Assembly: GCA_020747065.1 (NCBI GenBank)
Contig: JAGMVK010000009.1
Span: 248,001 to 312,000, forward strand
From: Cadophora sp. MPI-SDFR-AT-0126
Lineage: Eukaryota > Ascomycota > Leotiomycetes > Helotiales > Ploettnerulaceae
DNA: 64,000 nucleotides
Direction of reading: 5' to 3'
Position numbers and translations under genes: made by a program. The notes beneath the pieces were generated by a model. That model was not told where the DNA came from, made no database searches, and worked only from the letters and a program-made list of their open reading frames with translations. This document shows, in pieces, positions 55,001 through 64,000 of this stretch (position 1 is its first letter; every line of letters starts with the position of its first letter).

Positions 55001-56434
55001 CAAATGCTGCCAAGCATGTTGGACAATTGGCTACTGAGACAGCTAATTTTGGCTACGATGATGAGAGGGGAGACTACAGCATCATTGCTGGAGATCATTT
55101 GTCCTACAGATACGAGATCATTGATGTTCTAGGCAAGGGAAGTTTTGGACAGGTAGTACGATGTATTGACCACAAGTTGGGCACACTGGTAGCCGTGAAG
55201 ATCATTCGCAACAAGAAGCGTTTCCATCAGCAGGCTTTGGTAGAAGTGAACATCTTGCAAAAGCTGCGCGAATGGGTATGTTGGCCACCGTTGTGTATTG
55301 GAACCGTGACTGACCAGATCGTAGGACCCCAAAAACAAGCACAGCATGGTCAACTTCACCCAAAGCTTTTACTTCCGCGGTCATCTTTGCATCTCTACTG
55401 AACTTCTCGACATGAATCTCTACGAGTTCATCAAGTCCAACGCCTTCAAAGGATTCTCTTTGAAAATTGTTCGCCGATTCACCAAGCAGATGCTCAGCAG
55501 TCTATTGTTGTTGAAGCAACACAAGGTCATTCACTGCGATTTGAAGCCCGAAAACATCCTCCTTGCCCATCCAATGCACTCGGAGATCAAGGTCATCGAT
55601 TTCGGGTCCAGTTGCTTTGAGAATGAGAAGGTCTATACATATATCCAATCCCGATTCTACCGCTCCCCCGAAGTTATACTTGGAATGACCTATGGTATGC
55701 CTATCGACATGTGGAGTTTGGGATGTATTCTGGCCGAGCTCTATACTGGCGTTCCCATCTTCCCTGGTGAGAACGAGCAAGAGCAGCTTTCGTGCATCAT
55801 GGAGGTCTTCGGTCCACCAGCGAAGCATTTGATTGACAAGAGTACCCGCAAGAAACTATTCTTCGACTCAATGGGCAAGCCCCGCCTGACCGTCTCCTCC
55901 AAGGGACGCAGACGCAAGCCATCTTCCAAGACCCTACAACAAGTTCTCAAGTGCGACGACGAGTCCTTCCTCGATTTCCTTGCCCGCTGCCTTCGTTGGG
56001 ACCCCGATACACGAATGAAGCCAGAAGAAGCCGTCCGCCACGAATTCCTTACAGGTCAAAAGGTATCCGCTCCCCTCCCACGCATGGCAGCCCGAAATGA
56101 GTCGCCCATCAAGAGGACCAACACGATAGCCACTACTCCCTCCGGTGGCAATCGTCCTCTCCCCGAACCACCCGCTACGAGCTTCAAGAATGGCACGGCT
56201 GTTAGATCTCGAGAGACATCTGGTTCGAGTCCGAGCAAGAATCCCGCACCACCTCGACGACAATCAAATATCAATGGTCTCTCTTCGGCAACAGGTAGTA
56301 AGCGCACAAGCACCGGCGGAAGTCTGGCGCCAGGAAACAGTGGTCTACCCCGCGTTACGAGAAGTGTCAGTGGAAAGCTTGAGGGCGGCATGGCTTCTGC
56401 TGGTGCGAGTGCCGCTATGAATAAACGTGGATAA
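52066..56434 (+). CDS. DYRK-family dual-specificity protein kinase (Pom1-like)
   Basis: 1439 aa from two exons (52066-55275, 55325-56434; 49-nt intron inside the kinase domain joining KLREW to DPKNKH). The first 1000 residues are Ser/Pro/Arg-rich and probably disordered, as in Pom1. A DYRK homology box (DDERGDYSIIAGDH, then YRYEIIDVLGKGSFGQ) precedes the kinase, about 1014-1330. Key residues: Lys1045 (VAVKII), HCDLKPEN with catalytic Asp1142 (the Cys before Asp is typical of DYRKs), DFG Asp1162, and the autophosphorylated YTY loop at 1174-1176 (KVYTYIQSRFYRSPE). The C-tail is again Ser/Thr-rich. Pom1-type kinases form polar gradients controlling cell size and septum position. That role here is inferred from family. 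The open frame begins at a TTG upstream, so ATG 52066 is taken as start. Confidence 0.92.
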
Positions 56435-57636
56435 GCTCATGAGGAATGGTATCATATCATATCACGAAGGATGGATGGACGGATGGGTTGGGTACATATG
56501 AACATGAGCATGAGCATGAGCATGAGCATGAGCATGAGCATGAGCATGAGCATGAGCATGAGCATAGACATGGTTGGCATAGGATTATGGACGGGCTTAT
56601 TGGCATCACAAAAGCTGGCTATACTCGAGATGAGATGCATTGTTGTCGTTGTTGCTTTTCGGCGTACCTTTGCTTTGTTCGAGTCGATCCTTTACATACC
56701 CTTTTGGCTTCTAATTTTCTACTTCTTCTACTTCTTCTTCATACTCTGACGCTCAACAAGAGAGAGCTGCTTGCTACTTTTCAAGACGGGGATGGCTGGG
56801 TGGGTGGCTGATTGATTCTTCTTCTGTGTGGCGTTTTCTGAGCGTTGTTCTCTCCGCCCATCAAGAAATGGGTTGGGAGGTTAGGAGGTTGATTGGTTGG
56901 GTTGGTGCTATTACCCTACATAAATGATTCAAAATGAGCAAGGAGAAAAGGCATAGAAAGGACTTTTTTTTTTCTTCCCCCTTTGGACTTTGGGCTCTGT
57001 GGTTTCTGACTCTTACTCTTACTTCTTTGATGAGTGAGTGGTTGAAGAAGCTGATGAAATGAAATATATGTATATTAATGTCTGTCTCTCTCTCCCTTCC
57101 TTTTTCAATGAGAAAGAAAAATTCTTTGAGGTTCTTGGTGGTGTGGTCGGCTTCTTGCTTGACTTGTATCTGGCTTTTGCTAAAGGGGAAGATTCATTTT
57201 TGCTGAAGAGCTGGCGATGGTGATTGTGGTAGGGTGGTGAGGGAGTGGTGAGAGTGTGAGGGAGGGGAGAGAGGGAGGGAAGGGGATGAGATCGATTTTT
57301 TGAGATGGTGGGGTGTGTGAAGAGGTGAAGATGTGGATGGGATCGACATGCGTGGATGAGGGGAGAGTGGGAGGGCATACAATGATCTTGCTTGCTTGCT
57401 TGTTTGACAGGACATAGACATGTTCGCACTACTAAATGGTGGGAATGGCATAGAGCACTATCAAAAGGCCAGAAAGCAGGCGGACAATGATTGTCCTTTT
57501 ATTCCTCGCCTTGGATAATGATGTGATGTGAGAGAGTGACTTCTACAGGATATGTGGTGAGATGATGAAATATATCATGCAGGACTCTTCTGCGAACTTG
57601 GGTCTGGTAATGACTACACTTATATTTTCATGTTTA
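56435..57636. other. Kinase 3' flank, low-complexity sequence
   Basis: 1.2 kb between the kinase stop and the transposon. Contains the catgag hexamer array (56503-56565), a poly-T/pyrimidine run near 56960-56980, and purine-rich runs around 57240-57300. Translated ORFs over these are repeats, not genes. Confidence 0.5.
56503..56565. repeat. Hexanucleotide microsatellite (catgag)n, about 10 copies
   Basis: Ten perfect gagcat/catgag units in a row, about 70 bp after the kinase stop codon, probably in its 3' UTR. One frame encodes alternating Glu-His and another Met-Ser, both without sign of being used. Confidence 0.9.
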
Positions 57637-57668
57637 GTATCCGCTGCGCTGCTGCCAGGGTTACACTG
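57637..57668 (+). repeat. Left terminal inverted repeat of the piggyBac element
   Basis: 32 bp beginning gtatccgctgcgctgctg, identical to the reverse complement of 59656-59687. Identity stops sharply inside at position 57669. A nested ggaac/gttcc palindrome cluster lies just inside (57679-57703), a candidate transposase site. Confidence 0.92.
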
Positions 57669-57772
57669 ATCCCGGAGCGGAACAACCAATGTTCCGAAGG
57701 AACACCAAAAGCCCGGCGCATTGTTGATATGTAAACAAGCCCTATTTTGTACCTAAATTCGTTGATTTAATC

Positions 57773-59429
57773 ATGACTACAATGCAAGAGGATACAATTG
57801 CTGATCCTACGGATCCAGGGACCCGTAGACCGGATGCGCCTCCCTTGAAAACCCATGGCGATTCGTATTACCCCATGCAATTGAAGGATTACCCCCCTGA
57901 GATCCGGATCCCAGAGGGGGTGGATCCAGACGACCCTCTCTCGCTTTTTACTATGTATTTTACCCCAGAAATCATAGATTGGATAGTAGAAAAGACGAAT
58001 AATCATATCCGGGACGCTCAGGATCATTCTATGCCATATGCACGCCCTCTCCTTTGGTACCCCACGTGCCCTGGGGAGCTTTATATATACTTCGCCATAC
58101 GAATCTATATGACGTACAACGTTCAGAATGAGATTCAAGACTATTGGTCAAATAAAGAATTTCTTAGCCATCACGATATTACCTCGTACATGTCAAGGGA
58201 TCGATTCCAAGAGCTACATATACGTGTAAGATTGGCTGGAAATGAGGCTTCGGGACCGTACCAACGTGTGAGTTATACAATTGCAAATGCCGGGTACGAA
58301 TTTTACTAACTTTTCTTAGGTAGAGAAGCTGTCTACGCATGTCCAGGACACGAATCTCTCGGTCTATATCCCGGGCCGGGATGTAGCGGTCGACGAGTGT
58401 ATGATTCGGTACGAGGGCCACGCAAAAGAGGCCACGACTGTACCTAACAAGCCGATTCCTACTGGTTTCAAGGTTTGGGCAATTGCTTGTTCCGGATTCA
58501 TTCTTTGCTGGAATTGGCATATCCCAGGGGCAGGAAATGGCCCTGTGGATACGCCTACACCGGTAGAATTGGGTGGCACGAAGAAGGCCGGCAACAAAGG
58601 TAACAAGACTCAAGCCGTAGTTCTGAAGCTACTCCAAAGGCTGCCGGAACCTCTTATAAACTACGGTTACCACGTCTTTTTAGATAACCTTTTCGTGTCC
58701 AGCAGATTCGTTGCGTACGCAAGAACACTTGGTTATGGTGTCACAGGCACATGTCGAACTAATTCTGGAGTAATTAAAGAACTCCTTGATTTAAAGAAGT
58801 CGGACAAAAACGATGTTATCCCTTGGGGCCAGGTCTATTCCTTCCCTACAAGCGACGGCAAAATACTCCAAATTGGGTGGAAGGATCAAGCCTTCGTCTT
58901 GTTTATGACATCTGTCTTGTCCGCGGAAGATACAGTTGAGCGTATAAGAAAGCGCCCTAAGTTAACGAGCTCTAAAGCAAAGACATCTAGAGCAGTCTTT
59001 AACGAAGGCGAAGCTATTAAAACGCTATTAATTCCGGTGGTAGCTGATAGCTACAATTACCAGATGGGAGCTGTGGATGAAGGAGATCACCTGATTTCTG
59101 AATGCGACGGTTTAAGAGAGGTTAGAAGGGGTGGCCACCAAGCAATTGAGCACTGGCTCTTTCGACTTATCCTTGTGAATTGCTACTTACTTGCAGAGCG
59201 CGCAGAGGTAGAAGAACCACGCAAATTGAGCTTCCGGAGCCAGCAAGAATTCAGACGGATACTCGTGACGAGCCTTATTATAAAGGGTTCTTCAATGGCT
59301 TCTCGTTCTCCAAAGAAGAGAGTCTCTATAGTGAGCCAAGAGGCTGATTCTAGGCCTTCGCACCTCTATCAACAGGTAAAGATGGCGAAGAGGGGTTGGT
59401 GTGTTGCGTGTAGAGGAGGGAGGTTTTAA
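57773..59429 (+). CDS. piggyBac-like transposase, C-terminal Cys-rich domain cut by a stop codon
   Basis: Two exons (57773-58267, 58320-59429; 52-nt intron with a perfect TACTAAC branch site) give 534 aa up to TAA at 59427-59429. The fold matches piggyBac transposases: N-terminal DPLSLFTMYFTPEIIDWIV and DYWSNKEFLSH, then the three catalytic Asp: Asp190 (AVDECMIRYEG), Asp287 (VFLDNLFVS) and Asp418 (YQMGAVDEGDH). The C-terminal zinc-binding domain starts with CVAC (526-529), but the TAA follows five codons later. The same frame then stays open for 50 more codons to 59582 and carries the expected remaining motifs (DRPQKRVALQ, GCKQC, LCKIRPCF, H). So the gene is one nonsense codon short of a full transposase. 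Whether the truncated protein still cuts DNA is unknown. Confidence 0.88.
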
Positions 59430-59582
59430 GACCGGCCGCAGAAAAGAGTTGCTTTACAAGAAATTGCCGCAAACGAGGGTCGCTCTTCAAAGAGGAATCT
59501 AAGCTGGTATGGCTGTAAACAGTGCGCAATTCACCTATGCAAGATTCGTCCTTGTTTTGCAGTATTTCATAGAAATCAATGA
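59430..59582 (+). pseudogene. Detached C-terminal end of the transposase (after the nonsense codon)
   Basis: In frame with the transposase and free of stops to TGA 59580-59582. Encodes the second half of the Cys-rich domain: YGCKQC, LCKIRPCF and a His. Conservation of the Cys spacing indicates the break is recent. Confidence 0.75.
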
Positions 59583-59655
59583 TATTCTGCAGATTTCCTC
59601 TGAAATAGTGCTCTCTCATTGGTCAGAATTAGCCGAGGCCTCCTGGCGCACGGTC

Positions 59656-59687
59656 CAGTGTAACCCTGGCAGCAGCGCAGCGGATAC
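59656..59687 (-). repeat. Right terminal inverted repeat of the piggyBac element
   Basis: Begins cagtgtaaccctggcagc and is the exact reverse complement of 57637-57668 over all 32 bp. It is followed by gggg and then taac. Confidence 0.92.
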
Positions 59688-60251
59688 GGGGTAACATTCT
59701 TCTAGATCTCGACACAAACACCCCTTTTTGATGATTGCCAGGAGGACTAAAAGCATGATGTCACGTGCAAGTAAATAAGGTTTCGCGTTATCCCTGCACA
59801 AGCATGCGCTGGCTTTGTTTACACAGCAACCGCAACTTCGCGACCGACAAAATATTCGATTCCGAGCCCTGTAGAAGGAGAGCCGCACCACAAACAACCC
59901 CTCGACATTGGTAACGAGTTATTCGACGCTGCGAATAATTTGGGATTCGAGACGCTGCGATTGATAGGATTGCGAAAATTTTTGTTCTGGAATACGCTGT
60001 GCGAAGAGGAGAGGAAATTTGAAGGTGGTGTTTAGAGGCAGAGATTTGATAAGGAAGAGCAGGATTTGGATTGTGGTTGCAGACGAGGGGAAGAAAGGGA
60101 GAAACCCTCGAGGAAGTTTGCAGACGACGCAGACGGGCTACTGCTGAATTGACATCCTTTGCGCATTATTCTCGATTCCGAGGGTTGAGGCTCGCAAGAC
60201 CGAAGAATCACACAAACACAACACCGAGCGAAGAGCTCCCACAACTCAACA
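59688..60251. promoter_or_regulatory. Promoter region of the TINA-like gene
   Basis: About 560 bp between the transposon end and the next start codon. Purine-rich leader, no clear TATA box. Nothing else recognised. Confidence 0.4.
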
Positions 60252-62752
60252 ATGGACCCTGATAACCTTCGCACCGCCTCTCTCTACATCAACAACCAGC
60301 TTCTATCGCGTGGCCTGCTGCGCAATGGCCAGAATATCGATTTTGCGCGTCCGGATAGGGCGGTTGCTGATGGTGGGGAGGGGCTGGAGAAGACGATGGG
60401 GAGGGTGATGAGTGTGATTAATGATTTGATTTTGAGAAGAGATGTGAGTACATACTTCTTCTACTGGAGTTGTTTAGGGCAGAGAAAAGTTGAGCCCGGA
60501 TTGAAGACGAAAGAGGGCAGACGGAGTAATGGGTGCAATGAATAGAATTATTCTGACGAGAACACAAACAGCGCGACGCAACACAACGCGAAAGTCTCAC
60601 CACAACCCTTCGAACCCTCCGGGCAGACACCCTCCGCCATACCACAGACATGGAACGTCTCTCCACCAAACACACCGAGGCGCAGCGCAAATTGGGAATC
60701 GCAGAGTCCACCGAACGCGCGATGAAATTGCAGCTCAAAAGCGCGGAACAAGCGAATCGAGTCTTGAAAGAGGAAATGGCGCGTATGAAGGTCCTGGTAC
60801 AGCAGACGAGGAGTCAATGTGCTGTTGAAGTACGGAAGCGCGAGAGGACATTGGAGGGACTGAAGAAACATGTTGGTGATGGTCGCGTGAGGGGTGGTGG
60901 GAAGGTAGTGGGTAGTAGGGAGATTACGGTTGTTGCTGGGGTGGGAGAGGTGGATGAGCGAGCTGGCGCGATGGGGAGTGTGGGTGTTGGGGAGGAGGGG
61001 TATGATCTTCGGAGCGAGACGAATGAGTTCCTTACTGAGCTTGCGAGGGGATTGTCTGAGGAGAACGAACATCTTGCCGCATTGGCGAGACGGACGGTTG
61101 AGACGCTGAAAACGTTGAGTGGGTGGGAGAAGGAGCATCATGAATCTACGCGTGATGGACAGCAGGATATGATTGTTCAGACGGAGAGCGGATATGATAA
61201 TCTCGCCCAGGAGACTGAGGCTGTTCTTGAACATGTGCGTACGCTGCTAACGAACCCAAGTTTCGTGCCACTGGAAGAGGTGGAGATTAGAGAGGAGGAG
61301 ATTATCAGACTAAGAGAGGGCTGGGAACGCATGGAAAGTCGTTGGCGCGATGCAGTTAGTATGATGGATGGGTGGAGGAAGCGTATGGCTCGAAGTGGAC
61401 AGACAGTCAACCTCGAAGAGTTGAAAATGGGATTGATGCTCAGTCCATTGAAGAACAAGGATGACAGCGCTGGCAATGGCAATGGAGATGGCTTCGGCTT
61501 GAGTATGGTTGCCGAAGAGGATGGAGAAGGAGATACGCAGGCTGACATTGACGCTATGGATGATTCCGAGATGCCGGATCCTGACATGGGCGATTTCGAT
61601 GAAGAGATGGATGAGGAGTCTGATTCGAGTCTCTTCGAGGAAGAGCCTTTGGATGAGGATGTCGAGGTCGAGGAAGATCAAGAGCAAGAGGACGAAGAAG
61701 CCAATTACACCATTCACACTGCGTCTTCGATGTCGCCTGGTCTACCACCACAATTATCGCCACTGAAGGAGACCAGTGGGAATTCCAGGGCTGCAGCTCC
61801 AAGTCCACCGTATATCCCGAGGAAGGATAAGGAGAGGGATGGATTCACGACGATTGTTGAGGAGAATACATATGATCTCCTGCAATTGGCATCTCCTAAA
61901 AAGCAGGCGTCTGCGAGATCGACGCCACAGTCGTTAGGACGAGATAGAGGAGCAAAGAAGGAGAATACACCAACTGGAAGAGCTGCTCCTAGCACATCCT
62001 CACCAGACGAAGTCGCCCTGCTCCGAACATCATTCCCGCCTCCCGTCCTTCAACAACCACAAACCAATTCCCGCTCCGGCTCCTCATCACCCAGCAAATC
62101 CTCGAAGTCGTCTCAACCCTCATCCTCTCGTCCCATCCCAGCGCAAGCAACACCAAGGCTCAAACTCGGCAATGCAGGATCCGGTGCTCAAGGAGCTGAG
62201 TCAAGGCTCCCTCGCCCAAGAGAACAGCCGCCCATGCAGAGTCCTCTAACGATGGCGAGTATTGCTGCGAAGTTGGCGGCTAGTGAACGAGAGGCTGATG
62301 CCGCGAGGGTGAGGGCTAAGATTAAGGCTGCGAGGGGAAAGGGTGGTGTCTCTGCTGTGACAGCCTCGTCGAGGGCTAGAGCCACTGGTGATGCTGCAGA
62401 GAAGGACACGAAGAGAGGTGAGGAGGAGAGGAAATTGATGCCGCCTCCACCTACGCCAAAACGTGTGCAGCCGTCTCAAACATCTCCATCTCAATCTCAA
62501 GACTCAAAACATAGGTCTGAGCCTGAATCTCATCCTGCACCTATGGAACAGCATCGAAGTAGAGACAAAGCAGATGTAGAGGTGGATACCGCGAACGTTA
62601 ATGATGTTCGATCGAGGAAGCGTAAAGCGAGAGAATTGGGGACTGGAAGGGATAAGGGTAGAGCGAGTAGGAGGAGGAGTACGCTTAGTCCGTGGGAGTT
62701 GGAGAGTTTGATACTGGGTGGTGCGGGGGTGGGAGGGAGTCCTGAGAAGTGA
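60252..62752 (+). CDS. ADIP-domain coiled-coil protein, NIMA-interacting TINA-like
   Basis: Two exons (60252-60443, 60572-62752; 128-nt intron, the longest found here) give 790 aa. The N-terminus (NLRTASLYINNQLLSRGLLRNGQNIDF) followed by a long coiled coil (DATQRESLTTTLRTLR, LSTKHTEAQRKLGIAESTERAMKLQLKSAEQANRVLKEEMARMK as one helix, 60650-60800) and NEFLTELARGLSEENEHLAALARRT matches the afadin/alpha-actinin-binding (ADIP) domain of fungal TINA, a spindle-pole-body protein that binds the mitotic kinase NIMA in Aspergillus. The second half is very acidic (DFDEEMDEESDSSLFEEE) and then Ser/Pro- and Arg/Lys-rich with a basic end (RKRKAREL, RASRRRS). Function is inferred from the domain. Confidence 0.85.
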
Positions 62753-64000
62753 GGGGATGGGGAGAGAAGACATGTGAGGGGTACGGGCTATATTGGCGTT
62801 TGGTGGAGTTTTGTATTTGAGGTCGAGATTGATGATGTTATGATTGTGGATGGCGGACGCGTTACTTGTATACTGACTGCATTGCTTTACACTTCAACGT
62901 AGATGCAGATTGTATGCTTGCATAGGGTTGGAAATTTGGGCAGCAGGGATGAGGCAAGAGGGGATGATTAATACCATGGCTTTGTTGATTTGGTTTCAAC
63001 TATTCTGATCTCCCTTCTGTCCACTTTCCGTGTCTAGTTGTTTCTCGTGGAACGGTTCAATTTACGAAGGCATTCTTTGCATACGAACGGACACTTAATT
63101 AAAGATAGAAATAATCGTGTGGTAAAGAAGGCGGGAAAAGGATAGATGATTACAGCAAACTCCACGATTCTCCAACTTCTGCTCTGTCACGGCACAATCA
63201 ATCAATTACTGCATTGATTCACCCACCCCGTTACTCCAAAATCCAAGTGACTCGTCAGTCGTCTCTCCCCTGTCCTCGACCCCCTGGGGACGTGCGCTCT
63301 GGATTTTGGATATATAACCGTCTTCGTTTCCTGAGGAGCTGAGCTAGCAAGCAAGGAAGACATCTTCCACCTTATCGCGAGTTCATGCTGCTGGGTCGGA
63401 ACGGATCCTGCCCGTGGTTGAGAGGGGAAGAGGGTGTTTTTTGATGAGAATTTTAGATTTGCGTCTGAAGTCTGGATGTGAGGATTTGAATGTACCTTTT
63501 CGATTCGTGAATGGGAAGGAAGGCGTCCGGAGATTGGACGGGAATAGGGGGATGTAGCTGGGTGGAAGGGATGTGGTTGTCAAGAGGGGGTGAAAATTGA
63601 GTGGTGCGGTAAATGGAGCTGTGATATCGTCTGAAGATCTGACGGATTTGGTGAAATGTAGGATAGATTCGTGCTGAAGGCGAGACTGTGAAAAACAAAG
63701 TATTGGGTGTTGTGTGGCTCAAGACTACTGGAGCGACCTCTACGGATGGTTGCCAAGTAAGACACGAAAGAAGCATGAGGTCAAGAAAGTGTTGTATTCA
63801 GTCCTTATAACGCCATGTCCACATCGTGTCTATCTACATCCGGTTTCAGGTCAATATACAATCCCAGTCTACTACCACAAACCATCTCAGCCTCCCATAC
63901 CTTCGATACCACTCTCCTCTCAAGAAATTCAAGGATCCAAGACATTTACCACCTACTAATCCATCAACTTACAACTTCGCACCCGGCTTTCTAATCACAG
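62753..64000. other. Right-end intergenic, no supported gene
   Basis: 1.25 kb downstream of the TINA-like gene. Only short ORFs without features. Sequence from about 63900 on may belong to the 5' region of a gene beyond the window. Confidence 0.4.

Larger units (their letters stand above)
57637..59687. mobile_element. piggyBac-type DNA transposon (DDE_Tnp_1_7), about 2.05 kb
   Basis: An element bounded by perfect 32-bp inverted repeats (57637-57668 and 59656-59687), holding one spliced transposase gene on the plus strand that fills most of the space. Right of the right repeat stand four more G (59688-59691), which would mirror the CCCC start usual for piggyBac ends, but the left end lacks the matching C run. 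A TTAA duplication is not visible on either side (left flank ttta, right flank taac after the Gs). The element sits between the kinase and the TINA-like gene and breaks neither. No other copy occurs in the window. Confidence 0.9.

Noticed and set aside
56446..56811. ORFs encoding Glu-His or Met-Ser repeats
   Set aside because: Direct translation of the hexamer microsatellite, not a gene.

Overview
The window is nuclear DNA of a filamentous ascomycete (Pezizomycotina). The signs are many short GT-AG introns (mostly 46-90 nt), compact genes on both strands, an Mbp1-type APSES factor, UPF1, IMP4, a DYRK-family kinase and a secreted set typical of plant- or litter-associated fungi (LysM, AA9 LPMO, GH128, DUF4360). 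Two 2EXR-domain proteins and the general gene mix suggest Leotiomycetes, but that placement is inference. Gene models were built by hand: exons were joined where the splice sites keep the frame and restore family motifs.

Layout, left to right. 0-10 kb: tail of an unknown gene, an AYR1-like short-chain reductase, a small cysteine-containing ORF, a 2EXR protein, a membrane-anchored M24 peptidase, a secreted DUF4360 protein and a small hypothetical gene. 10-18 kb: the Mbp1-like cell-cycle factor, a small conserved protein, a second 2EXR protein and IMP4. 18-31 kb: UPF1, divergent from IMP4 over about 0.5 kb, a small hypothetical gene, a three-LysM secreted protein convergent with a GH128 glucanase that carries a His-rich propeptide, a doubtful two-part gene and a 451-aa unknown. 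32-44 kb is the metabolic and secreted block: a secreted TolB/PD40 beta-propeller, a Dal5-family transporter divergent from a TauD/TfdA dioxygenase, then an AA9 LPMO convergent with a GMC oxidoreductase. 44-57 kb: an 895-aa protein with two C-terminal membrane segments, a 4.5-kb stretch with no convincing gene, and a large DYRK kinase of the Pom1 type.

57.6-59.7 kb is a piggyBac-type DNA transposon. It has perfect 32-bp terminal inverted repeats and a spliced transposase that keeps all three catalytic aspartates, but an in-frame TAA cuts its C-terminal Cys-rich domain. The window ends with a TINA-like (ADIP-domain) coiled-coil gene.

The most useful leads are the transposon (near-intact, with its nonsense codon and asymmetric ends), a possible sulfonate uptake-and-oxidation pair (Dal5-family transporter plus TauD dioxygenase), the LPMO/GMC redox pair, and the LysM/GH128 wall-related pair. 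I found no tRNA, rRNA gene, CRISPR array or classical secondary-metabolite cluster.
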